Below are positions 34,940-43,016 of a stretch of DNA of 44,923 nucleotides, one piece after another (the stretch's first letter is position 1; each line of letters opens with the position of its first letter). The notes beneath the pieces were generated by a model. That model saw nothing but the letters and a program-made list of their open reading frames with translations. It had not been told where the DNA came from and did not search any database. The stretch is taken from contig JACOUB010000035.1 of the NCBI GenBank assembly GCA_016178015.1, forward strand, positions 1-44,923, in the 5' to 3' direction. The position numbers and the translations under genes are program-made. This DNA comes from Methylocystis sp. Lineage in GTDB: Bacteria > Pseudomonadota > Alphaproteobacteria > Rhizobiales > Beijerinckiaceae.

Positions 34940-36250
34940 TCACAATGGGAAACATCGCCCGAAAGCCAACAGGAGCCGCGGATCGCCGCGCAGCTTGATT
35001 TTGCGGCGCAGCAGCGCCCAGGGCAGGCTCGCCTCCTTGCGCAAAAAGCGCACCCAGGTATCGGCGTCGGCGGTGAGAGCAAGATCGGCTTTGCCGATCA
35101 AGCCGTCCTCAACCCTCAAACTCTTATTGGCGATCGTGACAGTGGCGCGGCGCTGCTGCGCGCCCGTAAAGACGAAATGATAAATGGCGTTCAAGCCGCC
35201 GGCGCGCTCGCATTGGAAAAGGAAGCGAATGCTGGCGAGAAAGCCTGTGACGGAGGCCGGCCGCAGGCCATTGCCGATGCGCTTCAGGCGTTTGTGGGGG
35301 AAGCGCTTGGCGACGTAATCTTCCGCGTCGGAGCCTGGCGTGACGTAGATCGTTTCTTCCTTTTGCCGGAACGGCTTGACGATCTCGGCGCGAAAATTCT
35401 TTTGATCGGCACGGTAAGGGCCGATGACGTCCTCGCCGGCCGGACAAACGGCAAGACAGTACGCTGCTTTGTAGTTTGGCCCATAGGCGAGGCTCTGCCA
35501 CCACGAAATCGTTTCCGCGTCGCTCACCTTTTGGCGATAGCGGCGGCTGTCTTTGGCGTCGGCGATCGTTTCCACCCAATCGCTAAATCCGCCCATGAAT
35601 TCGCGATAATTATGGGTGTAGCAGGCGGAGAAATCAAAGTGGCCGTCCGGCGCGATCGCTCCGGTGGGACACGCCGCGACGCAGAGCTTGCACTCCATGC
35701 AAGGATTAAAGTCGATCGGTTGCGAATAACGAGTCAGCTCGAGGTCGATCGCCACCGTTGCGAGCAAGATGAAATTGCCAAATTGCGGGTGGATCACGTT
35801 GCGATGCAGTCCCATCCGTCCCAGGCCGGCGGCGATCGCCACCGGCTTGTGCGCGATCACCCACATCTTGCCGGGCCATTTCGACGCTTCCATCGGAAAA
35901 GCCATCGCCGGATAGGCCGCGCGTATTCCGCATCCCTCCAATGCGCTCGCTATTCTGTGCGCGATTTCGTCGGCCTCGTCGCCGGCGCGATGGAATTCGA
36001 CATTGGCGACGGAACGCGCGGGGCTGCGGATGTTCTCTTTGTTCATCCTGACCACGAAGGAGATCAGGCTGCGCGCAAATGGAAACGCTGAGAGAATGTC
36101 GGCGCGCTGATCGTCGAGCGCCGGATCGTCGATATCGACGAAGCCAACGTCGGCGGCGCCGGCGCGCAAGGCGAGTTCGCGCAGTCGCGCCTCGTCCAGC
36201 GGGGCCGGAGGCGCTTCCACACGAAATGGGGATTGGGATGCGATCGTCAT
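34940..36250 (-). CDS. 4Fe-4S reductase with C-terminal SCP2-like domain (QueG-related)
   Basis: The 436-residue soluble protein resembles epoxyqueuosine reductase (QueG) in its N-terminal half and has ferredoxin cysteines C184, C187, C190 and C194 (NPCMECKLCVAACP), with a second set at C210, C265 and C269 (CLAVCP). Residues about 330-436 (TVTIANKSLRVEDGLIGKAD, ADTWVRFLRKEASLPWALL) have the pattern of an SCP2 sterol-carrier domain, which QueG lacks. It therefore may act on a hydrophobic substrate rather than tRNA. It is transcribed after the MarR gene, 33 bases apart, and both have a similar upstream motif. I call it a QueG relative, not QueG. Metal or cobalamin dependence cannot be read. Confidence 0.75.
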   Translation of the reverse strand: MTIASQSPFRVEAPPAPLDEARLRELALRAGAADVGFVDIDDPALDDQRADILSAFPFARSLISFVVRMNKENIRSPARSVANVEFHRAGDEADEIAHRIASALEGCGIRAAYPAMAFPMEASKWPGKMWVIAHKPVAIAAGLGRMGLHRNVIHPQFGNFILLATVAIDLELTRYSQPIDFNPCMECKLCVAACPTGAIAPDGHFDFSACYTHNYREFMGGFSDWVETIADAKDSRRYRQKVSDAETISWWQSLAYGPNYKAAYCLAVCPAGEDVIGPYRADQKNFRAEIVKPFRQKEETIYVTPGSDAEDYVAKRFPHKRLKRIGNGLRPASVTGFLASIRFLFQCERAGGLNAIYHFVFTGAQQRRATVTIANKSLRVEDGLIGKADLALTADADTWVRFLRKEASLPWALLRRKIKLRGDPRLLLAFGRCFPL

Positions 36251-36278
36251 GATAGTTGCATATGCCCCTTTTTGTCCA
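36251..36278 (-). promoter_or_regulatory. Motif shared with the marR promoter, upstream of the reductase
   Basis: On the minus strand the bases before the start read GACAAAAAGGGGCATATGCA then ACTATC. The marR upstream region has AAAAAACGGGCATACACCCC then TATCC. Both have A-rich, GGGCATA(C/T)(A/G)C and CTATC in the same order and distance to the ATG, and the reductase copy contains the palindrome GCATATGC. A common MarR operator is the simplest explanation. Confidence 0.5.
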
Positions 36279-36283
36279 AATTT

Positions 36284-36736
36284 TTATGTCGCCTGCGCCG
36301 CCTTCATGAAGGCCTGCAGTTCCCCCAGCAGATGCCGGAGTCGCTCTGCGCCGAATTTCTGCTCGACCTTGCTCTGAGCGGCGCGCCAGTGCGGGAGCGC
36401 GTTGGCCAGAGCCGATTTGCCTTTGCGGGTGAGAGCGACCTTGCGCGTGCGCCGATCGTCGCCAGGCTTGACCAGCAACAACCCATGCTTTTCCATGACG
36501 CTCAGATTGCGGGCGAGCGCGCTGCGGTCCATCGCCAGCGCTTCGGCAAGCTTGCTGACGGTAACGCCCTCGGCGATCGAACAAGCGACAAGCAAGGAAT
36601 ACTGCGCGGGCTCTACTCCGGCTTCGGTGAGAAAGTCGGCGTAGAGCCTGGTCACGGCGCGGCTCGCCTTGCGCACATTGGCCGCCGCGCAAGTCTGCGC
36701 GCAGGCTCGTATCTCGCCAGCATCAAGTTCCGCCAT
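36284..36736 (-). CDS. MarR-family transcriptional regulator
   Basis: The 150-residue protein starts at the ATG at 36736 (MAELDAGEIRACAQTCAAAN); thirteen upstream codons are open but overlap the promoter. The winged helix-turn-helix is visible: GVTVSKLAEALAMDRSALARNLSVME, then GLLLVKPGDDRRTRKVALTRKGKSAL, the typical DxRxxxxxLT wing. Two Cys near the N-terminus (C12 and C16) might sense oxidants. MarR dimers usually repress their own and neighbouring genes and respond to lipophilic compounds, consistent with the SCP2-carrying reductase behind it. The candidate promoter at 36744-36772 places the start of transcription at or next to the ATG. Confidence 0.9.
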   Translation of the reverse strand: MAELDAGEIRACAQTCAAANVRKASRAVTRLYADFLTEAGVEPAQYSLLVACSIAEGVTVSKLAEALAMDRSALARNLSVMEKHGLLLVKPGDDRRTRKVALTRKGKSALANALPHWRAAQSKVEQKFGAERLRHLLGELQAFMKAAQAT

Positions 36737-36743
36737 GGATAGG

Positions 36744-36772
36744 GGTGTATGCCCGTTTTTTGGAAAGGTCAA
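36744..36772 (-). promoter_or_regulatory. marR promoter and probable operator
   Basis: On the minus strand TTGACC (36767-36772) and TACACC (36744-36749) are 17 bases apart. GGGCATACACCC, an imperfect palindrome over the -10 region, resembles the element before the reductase. Transcription would start about at the ATG (36736). Confidence 0.5.
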
Positions 36773-36885
36773 CACCGGCGGGCGAAGGTATAGCAGGCGC
36801 GGCGGTCTAACGGTTTGCGCGGCGGCGCCCTCATCCGAGCCGCCTTCGTCGGCCCACCTTCTCCCGCGTTCATAATGCGCGCGAA

Positions 36886-37638
36886 CTAGACGTCGAAACC
36901 GCCGTCGCCGCCGCCATCATCGCCGCCGAGGCCGCCGTCGTCGGTGTCGTAATCGGCGTTCTGTACGCCGGGTTGATCCTCGTTTGGCGCGTCGTTTTGC
37001 GTATCCGCAGCGGACCGATCCGGCGCGCCCTGCTCGCCATAGTAGTTGTTGACGGTCGTGGCGCCGCCGGGGCGCTCGAAACCGGAGCCGATGCCGAACT
37101 GACTGCCGGCGCCGCCGCCATGGAACAGGCCGCGAATCGAGTCGGCGAGCAGCACGCCGCCCGCGACGCCCGCCGCCGTCCCCAGCGCGCCCTGCAAAAA
37201 GCCGCCGCCCATCGGCGCGGCCTGCGGCGCATAGCCGGCCGGCGGATAAGCCGGCTGCGGCGGCGGATAGCCCGCGGGGCCGGCGCCCCAAGGACCGCCC
37301 GGCTGCGGCGGCGGATAGGCCGGCTGGCCATAGCCGGGACGCGGCGGCGCCGGACGACTGACGCCGCCCCCGAACAGCCCGCCGAGGAACCCTCCAGATT
37401 CCCGCGGCTGGCTCTCGAGTTCCTTGATGCGCCCTTCGAGTTCCTGCAACCGCTGATTGGCGGCCTGCAAAGCTTGATCCTGCACCAGCACGGTTTGCGC
37501 CAGCAGATAGGGCGCGGCCGGCTGCGCCCCGATCTGCTCGTTGATGAAAGTCTCCGCCTCCTGGTCGCGGGGAGCGGTCGCAGCGCTGCGCGTGCGCTCG
37601 AACAGACCGGCGAGCAGTTGGCGTTCTTCGGGTGACAT
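36886..37638 (-). CDS. DUF2076 protein (coiled coil, Pro/Gly-rich and acidic tail)
   Basis: The 250-residue protein starts at the ATG at 37638 behind GGAGAGG. Residues 1-85 are helical with a predicted coiled coil (QTVLVQDQALQAANQRLQEL); a Pro/Gly/Tyr-rich segment (about 95-150, repeated YPPPQP) follows, then a Gly/Ala helical stretch (GGGFLQGALGTAAGVAGGVL) and a strongly acidic Asp/Gly-rich end. This is the layout of DUF2076, a family often described as periplasmic ligand-binding sensor proteins without biochemical support; no signal peptide is seen here. The gene is unlinked to neighbours. Function unknown. Confidence 0.82.
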   Translation of the reverse strand: MSPEERQLLAGLFERTRSAATAPRDQEAETFINEQIGAQPAAPYLLAQTVLVQDQALQAANQRLQELEGRIKELESQPRESGGFLGGLFGGGVSRPAPPRPGYGQPAYPPPQPGGPWGAGPAGYPPPQPAYPPAGYAPQAAPMGGGFLQGALGTAAGVAGGVLLADSIRGLFHGGGAGSQFGIGSGFERPGGATTVNNYYGEQGAPDRSAADTQNDAPNEDQPGVQNADYDTDDGGLGGDDGGGDGGFDV

Positions 37639-37823
37639 GGGCCTCTCCTCGTTGGAGCGCCCCGTTAAAGGGCGCGGCGCCCCGGATATGGGAACGCCCG
37701 CCGGCTCCGCCAAGCCCCCGGGGTTGGGTTTGCCAAGGACCCGGCTGCTGCGCGTCGGCCTCGTCCTTGGAGGCTCGGCCATGGCGCGCCGAGCGCCTCA
37801 GGAAGAGGTCAAAGGGATCGAAC

Positions 37824-37880
37824 ATGTTTTCCTCATCCTGAGGCGCCAGCGAAGCTGGTCTCGAAGGACGAGGAAAACAT
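37824..37880. repeat. Hairpin repeat after proB (CCTCATCCTGAGG family)
   Basis: Perfect 11-bp outer arms ATGTTTTCCTC and GAGGAAAACAT enclose an imperfect palindrome containing CCAGCGAAGCTGG. It starts six bases after the proB stop on the minus strand and could act as its terminator or mRNA 3' stabiliser. Confidence 0.7.
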
Positions 37881-37885
37881 CGCGC

Positions 37886-39025
37886 CTATTCCCCGCCGAG
37901 CGCCATGTCGTCGCGATGAATGATTTCGTCCGGGCCTTTGAAGCCCAGCAGGCCCTCGATGTCGCGCGACGAGCGGCCGATGATCTGGGCGGCGTCACTC
38001 GCATCGTAAGTGACAAGGCCACGCCCGATTTCGCCGCCCCTGGCGTTGCGGATCAGGATACAATCCCCCCGTGCGAATCCGCCCTCGATGCGCGTGACGC
38101 CTGCGGGCAGCAAGCTTTTGCCGGAGGCGAGCGCGCGCGCCGCGCCGTCGTCGACATGGACACAGCCCTTGGGCTCGAGCGAACCGGCGATCCATTTTTT
38201 ACGCGCGGTCATCGGGGTCGACGGCGTCAGGAACCAGGTGCACGGCCCACCATCGGCGATGCGCGACAACGGCGAGGGCGCGCGCCCGTCGGCGATCACC
38301 ATATGCGCGCCGCCGGTGGTGGCGATCTTGGCGGCCTCGATCTTGGTCCGCATCCCACCGCGCGAAAACTGCGAGGCGGCGCCGCCCGCCATGGCCTCGA
38401 TGGCGGCAGTGACACGCGCCACGACGGGAATGAGCCTCGCCGCCGGGTCGCGGCCAGGATCGGCGGTGTAGAGGCCGTCGACGTCGGAGAGCAGCACCAG
38501 GAGATCGGCGCTGGCCATGGCGGCGACGCGCGCCGCCAGGCGGTCGTTGTCGCCGTAACGGATTTCCGCTGTCGCCACGGTGTCGTTCTCGTTGATCACC
38601 GGCACGGCGCGCAGATCGAGCAGGCGCGTCAGACATTCGCGTGCGTAAAGATAGCGGCGGCGCTCCTCGGTATCGCCGAGGGTGAGGAGAATCTGGCCAG
38701 CGACCATGCCGCGATCGCCGAGCGCCTCGGCCCAGACGCGCGCCAAAGCGATCTGGCCGACGGCCGCGGCGGCTTGGCTGTCTTCGAGCGGCAACGCGCC
38801 TCGCGGCAAGCCGAGGACGCTGCGGCCGAGCGCCACGGCGCCCGACGACACCACCAGCACATCCGCGCCGCGCCGGTGCAGCTCGGCCAAATCGCCCGCG
38901 AGCTGCGCCAGCCACTCGCGCTTCAGGTCGGCCTCGCTGGGATCGACGAGCAGGGAGGAGCCGACCTTGACGACGATGCGGCGGAAGGCGGCGAGAGAGG
39001 GCGTGGCTGCGTCTGGGGAGGTCAT
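37886..39025 (-). CDS. proB: Glutamate 5-kinase
   Basis: The 379-residue protein makes glutamyl-5-phosphate, the first step of proline synthesis. [13 protein letters not shown] is the amino-acid kinase start, [11 protein letters not shown] and [20 protein letters not shown] follow, and the C-terminal 90 residues ([13 protein letters not shown] to [15 protein letters not shown]) are a PUA domain. The ATG at 39025 is directly followed upstream by a REP element, so there is no normal ribosome site; a longer open frame continues through the REP and the tRNA gene region but is not family-like. The usual neighbours (obgE upstream, proA downstream) are missing here, so proB is separated from the rest of the proline pathway. 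Confidence 0.95.
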   Translation of the reverse strand: MTSPDAATPSLAAFRRIVVKVGSSLLVDPSEADLKREWLAQLAGDLAELHRRGADVLVVSSGAVALGRSVLGLPRGALPLEDSQAAAAVGQIALARVWAEALGDRGMVAGQILLTLGDTEERRRYLYARECLTRLLDLRAVPVINENDTVATAEIRYGDNDRLAARVAAMASADLLVLLSDVDGLYTADPGRDPAARLIPVVARVTAAIEAMAGGAASQFSRGGMRTKIEAAKIATTGGAHMVIADGRAPSPLSRIADGGPCTWFLTPSTPMTARKKWIAGSLEPKGCVHVDDGAARALASGKSLLPAGVTRIEGGFARGDCILIRNARGGEIGRGLVTYDASDAAQIIGRSSRDIEGLLGFKGPDEIIHRDDMALGGE

Positions 39026-39084
39026 GCGAGCCTGAAGGCTCGCGGTCCAGCGAGCGTCATTGGACCGCGAGCCTTCAGGCTCGC
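39026..39084. repeat. REP pair abutting the proB start codon
   Basis: Copies at 39026-39048 and 39062-39084 face each other with their heads inward. The first base lies next to the proB ATG (39023-39025), so its stem occupies the ribosome-binding region of proB. Confidence 0.9.
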
Positions 39085-39136
39085 CGAGATTTCTTTCAAA
39101 CCAGGATTCACGACTATCTCGATCAAGAAGGAGCGC

Positions 39137-39213
39137 TGGCAGGAGTGGAGGGACTCGAACCCCCAACCCCCGGTTTTGGAGACCGGTGCTCTAGCCGATT
39201 GAGCTACACTCCT
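39137..39213 (-). tRNA. tRNA-Trp (anticodon CCA)
   Basis: Read on the minus strand it begins AGGAGTG and ends CACTCCT-G-CCA, so the CCA tail is encoded. The acceptor stem is a 7-bp perfect pair; the D stem is GCTC/GAGC with a nine-base loop; the anticodon arm CCGGT-CTCCAAA-ACCGG puts CCA at the anticodon; the T arm GGGGG-TTCGAGT-CCCTC has one G-U pair. It lies upstream of proB, not next to secE-nusG as in many bacteria. Confidence 0.97.
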
Positions 39214-39360
39214 GCGGACGCGTTCGCGCGGCCTCTCAATGCCGGATCGAGCCGGCGGATGCAAGGGGCTGCCCGGGCTCATTGGGCGTGGTCGCCGCGA
39301 GGCGGGTCTGATAAACCCGTCCGGGGACCCCTTTTTGAAGAAGCGCCGGGACGCGAGCCG

Positions 39361-40227
39361 ATGCGCGCAAAATGCACCCGGTTTTTCTGCATCGCGCTCC
39401 TGGCCGCGTTCGCGGCCGGCGGTTTTTTTGCTCGCTTGGCGCGCGGCCAGGAGACGGCGCCGGCGCTCGAGGCCGCCGAAGCCGGTCCCTGTTCTCTGCA
39501 AGACGCGGTCCCGGTGACCGTCGCCGCGATCGACCGCGATTTCGATGTCTTGCTTGCCGATGGACGACGCGTGGCTCTCGCCGGCGTCGAATTTCCTGCG
39601 TCGACGCCAGCAAATCCAAGTTTGCGGGAGGACATCCGCGTCGGCCTCGCGAACTGGATCGAAGGCCGGCCGGCGTTTCTCGTCGCCGTTGCGCCGGTTC
39701 CCGATCGCTGGGGGCGGATTCCCGGCCGTCTCTACGCGGACGACGAAGGCGGAGGCGGCGATGCTCGGCTCGTCGGCGTCGCAGAAGCGCTGCTCGACGC
39801 GGGCCAGGCGCGTTTCCGTCCCGACGCGGCGGCGACGGTGTGCGCCAAGCTCCTGGCGTCGGCGGAAAGCGCGGCCCGCGAGCGCGCACTTGGTCTTTGG
39901 GCGGACAAAGACTATTTCGTCATCGACGCCAACCGGCGCGAGGCTTTTGTCGACCGCAAAGGTATGGTCCTGATCGAAGGCGTCATAACTGGGATCGGCG
40001 AGACGAGCCGATCGGTGTTTCTCAATTTCGGTCCGCGACGCGGGGTGGACTTCGCGGCCGTGATCGTCAAACGTAATCTGGGATCGTTCGAGCGCGCCGG
40101 TTTGGTTCCTGCAAGGCTCATAGGGCGGCGGGCGCGCGTGCGAGGCTTGCTTGAGACACGTTTTGGACCGCGTATGGAGATCATCTCCCCGGCCGCCATC
40201 GAAGTCGCCGACAGTCCCGCGCGCTGA
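39361..40227 (+). CDS. Secreted SNase-like (thermonuclease family) protein
   Basis: The 288-residue protein starts at the ATG at 39361 with a signal peptide (hydrophobic CIALLAAFAAGGFFA, cleavage near residue 29). The SNase-like OB-fold is suggested by the strand VTVAAIDRDFDVLLADGRRVALAGVEFP and PDRWGRIPGRLYAD, followed by helical AEALLDAGQARFRPDAAATV and ARERALGLW. In active thermonucleases an RLAGID segment with an acidic residue and later Arg residues forms the site; here LAGVEFP is present but the catalytic acid-arginine arrangement is not clear, so it may be inactive. The family is common in Hyphomicrobiales with unknown role. The next gene starts after 49 bases. Confidence 0.75.
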   Translation: MRAKCTRFFCIALLAAFAAGGFFARLARGQETAPALEAAEAGPCSLQDAVPVTVAAIDRDFDVLLADGRRVALAGVEFPASTPANPSLREDIRVGLANWIEGRPAFLVAVAPVPDRWGRIPGRLYADDEGGGGDARLVGVAEALLDAGQARFRPDAAATVCAKLLASAESAARERALGLWADKDYFVIDANRREAFVDRKGMVLIEGVITGIGETSRSVFLNFGPRRGVDFAAVIVKRNLGSFERAGLVPARLIGRRARVRGLLETRFGPRMEIISPAAIEVADSPAR

Positions 40228-40276
40228 GGGGATCCCGGAGGTCATGGCGCTGGAGTCTGCGGTTGGAGTGGGACGC

Positions 40277-41773
40277 ATGCCAACGAGCAGGTCGCTCGCG
40301 CGCCTTGGCCAATGCGTCGCCACAGGTCTGCTGGCGATCTCCCTTGCAGCCTGCGCACAGTTCGAGCTGCAGGGCGTTTTACCTGCGCCTGGCGCGCCCG
40401 CGCCGCAAGGCAATGTTCCGCCCTCGGCGCCTCGCGCCGGCGGGGTCGAGACCAGAGGCTCGGTCGAGCACAAAGAGCTTGTCGCGCAATTCGGCGGTCA
40501 ATACCGAGCGCCAGCCGCCGAGCGTTATCTCGACGATATTCTCGTCAAGCTTGCGGACGCCAGCGACACGCCTGGACAGACCGCCTACAAGGTGACCATT
40601 CTCAACACTCCAGTGGTCAACGCTTTCGCGCTGCCGTCGGGTAATCTTTACGTGACGCGCGGTCTTCTGGCGCTTGCCGAAGACGCTTCGGAAGTCGCGG
40701 CGGTGATGGCGCACGAGATCGCCCATGTGGACGCTCGCCACAGCGCCCTGCGCGCCGAACGCGAGCGCGAGGCGGCGGTCATCACCCAGGCCGCAGCCGT
40801 CATTCAGAACAAGCAGAAGGGCGACGAGATCGGCGCCTCCCAACGCCTGTCGGTCGCGAGTTTCTCGCGTCAGCAAGAGCTGGAGGCGGATGCGATCGGC
40901 GTCGGGGTCATTGCGCGGGCCGGTTTCGATCCTTATGGCGCATCGCGCTTCCTCACCGCGCTCGGCAAATCTTCCGAACTCCGGGCGGTGCTTTATGGAA
41001 AAAAGAAGTCCGCGCTCGACTTCGACATTCTAGCGACCCACCCATCGACGCCCGACCGCGTGGCCAAGGCCGTCGCCGCCGCGCGGCAAATCGGCGCTCC
41101 GGGCCTCGAGACCAAGGATCGCGCCGGCTATCTCGCGGCGATCGCTGGCGTCGCCTTCGGCGACGATCCCGCTGAAGGTTTCGTGCGCGGCCACAACTTC
41201 ACGCACCCGCGCTTGCGGTTTTCTTTCACGGCGCCGAAGGGATTCTTGTTGGAGAATTCCAGTGAGGCGCTGTTCGGCGTCCGGGGGGCCGACAACGAGG
41301 CCTTGCGGCTTGACAGCGTGCGCGCGCCGGCCATGCAGTCGCTCGAGGATTATATCGAATCCGGCTGGGTCGACGGTCTGCTGCATTCCTCAGTTCAGCG
41401 GATCGAGGTGAACGGCCTGCCCGCGGTGACTGCCGTCGCGCGGGCGGGAGAGTGGAACTTCAAGCTCGCCGTCATTCAAGCTGGCGACGAACTCTATCGT
41501 GTCATTTTCGCGGTGCGCTCCTTGAACGAAGACGCCGAGCGGCGTTTCGCCGCCTCCATTCGGACCTTCCGGCGTATTTCCGCCGAAGAGGCGCACGACG
41601 TGCGCGGCCTGCGCATCGCGATCGTGACCGCTGCGGCCGACGATACGGCGGCGACCATGGCCGCCCGCATGGTCGTTCCCAACCGCCCCTTGCAATATTT
41701 CTTGTTGTTGAATGGACTCGATCGGGAAGGTCCGCTGATCGCCGGCGAAAAATATAAAATCGTCACAGAATAA
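40277..41773 (+). CDS. M48-family metalloprotease lipoprotein (BepA/LoiP-like)
   Basis: The 498-residue protein starts at the ATG at 40277, seven bases after GGAGT; an ATG at 40244 sits too close to its GGAGG. The signal peptide ends in LAISLAAC, with Cys26 lipidated. The zinc motif HEIAH is at 146-150 and the ELEAD segment at 201-205 gives the third ligand Glu. BepA/LoiP-type proteases check outer-membrane protein assembly in the periplasm. After about residue 290 (PRLRFSFTAPKGFLLENSSE) a second domain follows, found in many alphaproteobacterial versions, ending in a small segment ending VTE. The gene is in the same direction as the SNase-like gene and near the rpoH-like sigma gene; coupled regulation is unknown. 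Confidence 0.92.
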   Translation: MPTSRSLARLGQCVATGLLAISLAACAQFELQGVLPAPGAPAPQGNVPPSAPRAGGVETRGSVEHKELVAQFGGQYRAPAAERYLDDILVKLADASDTPGQTAYKVTILNTPVVNAFALPSGNLYVTRGLLALAEDASEVAAVMAHEIAHVDARHSALRAEREREAAVITQAAAVIQNKQKGDEIGASQRLSVASFSRQQELEADAIGVGVIARAGFDPYGASRFLTALGKSSELRAVLYGKKKSALDFDILATHPSTPDRVAKAVAAARQIGAPGLETKDRAGYLAAIAGVAFGDDPAEGFVRGHNFTHPRLRFSFTAPKGFLLENSSEALFGVRGADNEALRLDSVRAPAMQSLEDYIESGWVDGLLHSSVQRIEVNGLPAVTAVARAGEWNFKLAVIQAGDELYRVIFAVRSLNEDAERRFAASIRTFRRISAEEAHDVRGLRIAIVTAAADDTAATMAARMVVPNRPLQYFLLLNGLDREGPLIAGEKYKIVTE

Positions 41774-41965
41774 AAAATCGCCGCTGCGATGGAACTAGGG
41801 TTGCGGATCGGGGTTGAAACTTCGAGTGCGGCGTCGGCTGGCCAGCGCATCTTTGCTGAGCAAAATGAATGACCAAGAATGTTCTGTCCCATGAACCGGC
41901 GATGCTGCGCCGACATCGTTGCTCAAAAAACATCGGCGCCGACCGCGGTTCGGAACCCTGGCGAT

Positions 41966-41990
41966 GGAACCACTCCGCCTCGGAAGCGTT
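41966..41990 (+). promoter_or_regulatory. EcfG-type general stress promoter upstream of the rpoH-like gene
   Basis: GGAAC (41966-41970), a 16-base spacer and CGTT (41987-41990) exactly match the alphaproteobacterial EcfG/RpoE2 consensus. Predicted start about 41998, with a leader of about 60 bases before the ATG at 42061. Confidence 0.6.
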
Positions 41991-42060
41991 ACAGGTTTTA
42001 GAATAATTATAAATTTGGCCGGCAAGAGGACAATCGGGCCGGCCAGGGGGAGTGGTTGCC

Positions 42061-42927
42061 ATGGCATATTTGCCCGGAGTTGGCCGCGAACTCGTAAAAG
42101 CGGCGATGACTGCGCCTTTTCTCGAACGCAACGAAGAGAAAGCGCTGGCGGTTGCCTGGAAAGAACAAGGGGATAGGGGCGCCCTGCACAAGCTCGCCGC
42201 TGCGCATATGCGCTTGGTGATCGCTTTAGCGGCGCGTTTCCGTCATTACGGGCTTCCGCTGGCTGACCTCGTGCAGGAAGGGCATGTCGGCCTGCTGGAG
42301 GCGGCGGCGCGATTCGCGCCCGAACGCGACGTGCGCTTTTCGACCTATGCGAGCTGGTGGATAAGAGCCTCGATTCAGGATTACGTCTTACGCAACTGGT
42401 CCATTGTGCGCGGCGGGACCAGTTCCTCGCAAAAGGCGCTGTTCTTCAATCTGCGGCGTTTGCGCGCGAAATTGGCGCGGGCGCCGCAAGCTTCCGCCGC
42501 CGGCGACGCCTTTCAGGCGATCGCCAACGCGATCGGCGTCTCGCGCTCCGATGTCGAAATGATGAACGCGCGCCTGGCCGGCTCGGATATCTCGTTAAAC
42601 AGCCAGTTGATCGACGACGACGCCTCTGGCTCGGCGGAACGGATGGATTTTTTGGTCGACAACCAGCCTTTGCCCGATGAGATCGTCGAGGAAACCGTCG
42701 ATTCCGATCGGCGCGCCCGTTGGCTCGCGGACGCTTTGGCGGTGTTGTCCGAACGCGAGCTGCGCATCGTGCGCGAGCGCCGCCTGAACGAGAACCTGGT
42801 TACGCTGGAGTCTCTGGGCGATCGTCTCGGCATTTCCAAGGAGCGCGTGCGCCAAATCGAAAGCCGGGCGCTTGGGAAATTGCGCCGGGCGCTGACCCGC
42901 ATTCAGAACGACCCGGCCGGGCCGTAA
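42061..42927 (+). CDS. rpoH: RpoH-family (sigma-32) RNA polymerase sigma factor
   Basis: The 288-residue sigma factor starts at the ATG at 42061 with GGGGGAG eight bases upstream; the GTG at 42052 is less well placed. Region 2 (AAAHMRLVIALAARF, GLPLADLVQEGHVGLLEAA, DVRFSTYASWWIRASIQDYV) is typical, the RpoH box appears as QKALFFNLRR at 124-133, and region 4 has ESLGDRLGISKERVRQIESRALGKLR for -35 recognition. The alphaproteobacterial paralogue RpoH2 is often under EcfG control, and the exact EcfG-type site upstream fits that group. Heat/oxidative stress promoters would be targets. A second rpoH copy is expected elsewhere. The downstream gap contains a small hairpin near 42968-42990. Confidence 0.92.
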   Translation: MAYLPGVGRELVKAAMTAPFLERNEEKALAVAWKEQGDRGALHKLAAAHMRLVIALAARFRHYGLPLADLVQEGHVGLLEAAARFAPERDVRFSTYASWWIRASIQDYVLRNWSIVRGGTSSSQKALFFNLRRLRAKLARAPQASAAGDAFQAIANAIGVSRSDVEMMNARLAGSDISLNSQLIDDDASGSAERMDFLVDNQPLPDEIVEETVDSDRRARWLADALAVLSERELRIVRERRLNENLVTLESLGDRLGISKERVRQIESRALGKLRRALTRIQNDPAGP

Positions 42928-43016
42928 AGTCGGTCGCCGGTTGAGCGATCCGGCGGCGGCCGTCTCCCGGCGGGAGAGGGTCGCCCCCAACCGAACTGAT
43001 GATCTGGATTTCAAGA

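Noticed and set aside
34940-36250. Calling this gene queG
   Set aside because: The SCP2-like C-terminus and different context argue against true epoxyqueuosine reductase.
37541-39202. Long plus-strand open frame over DUF2076 and proB
   Set aside because: It is antisense to two genes with clear family matches and runs through repeats and the tRNA region; no family character.
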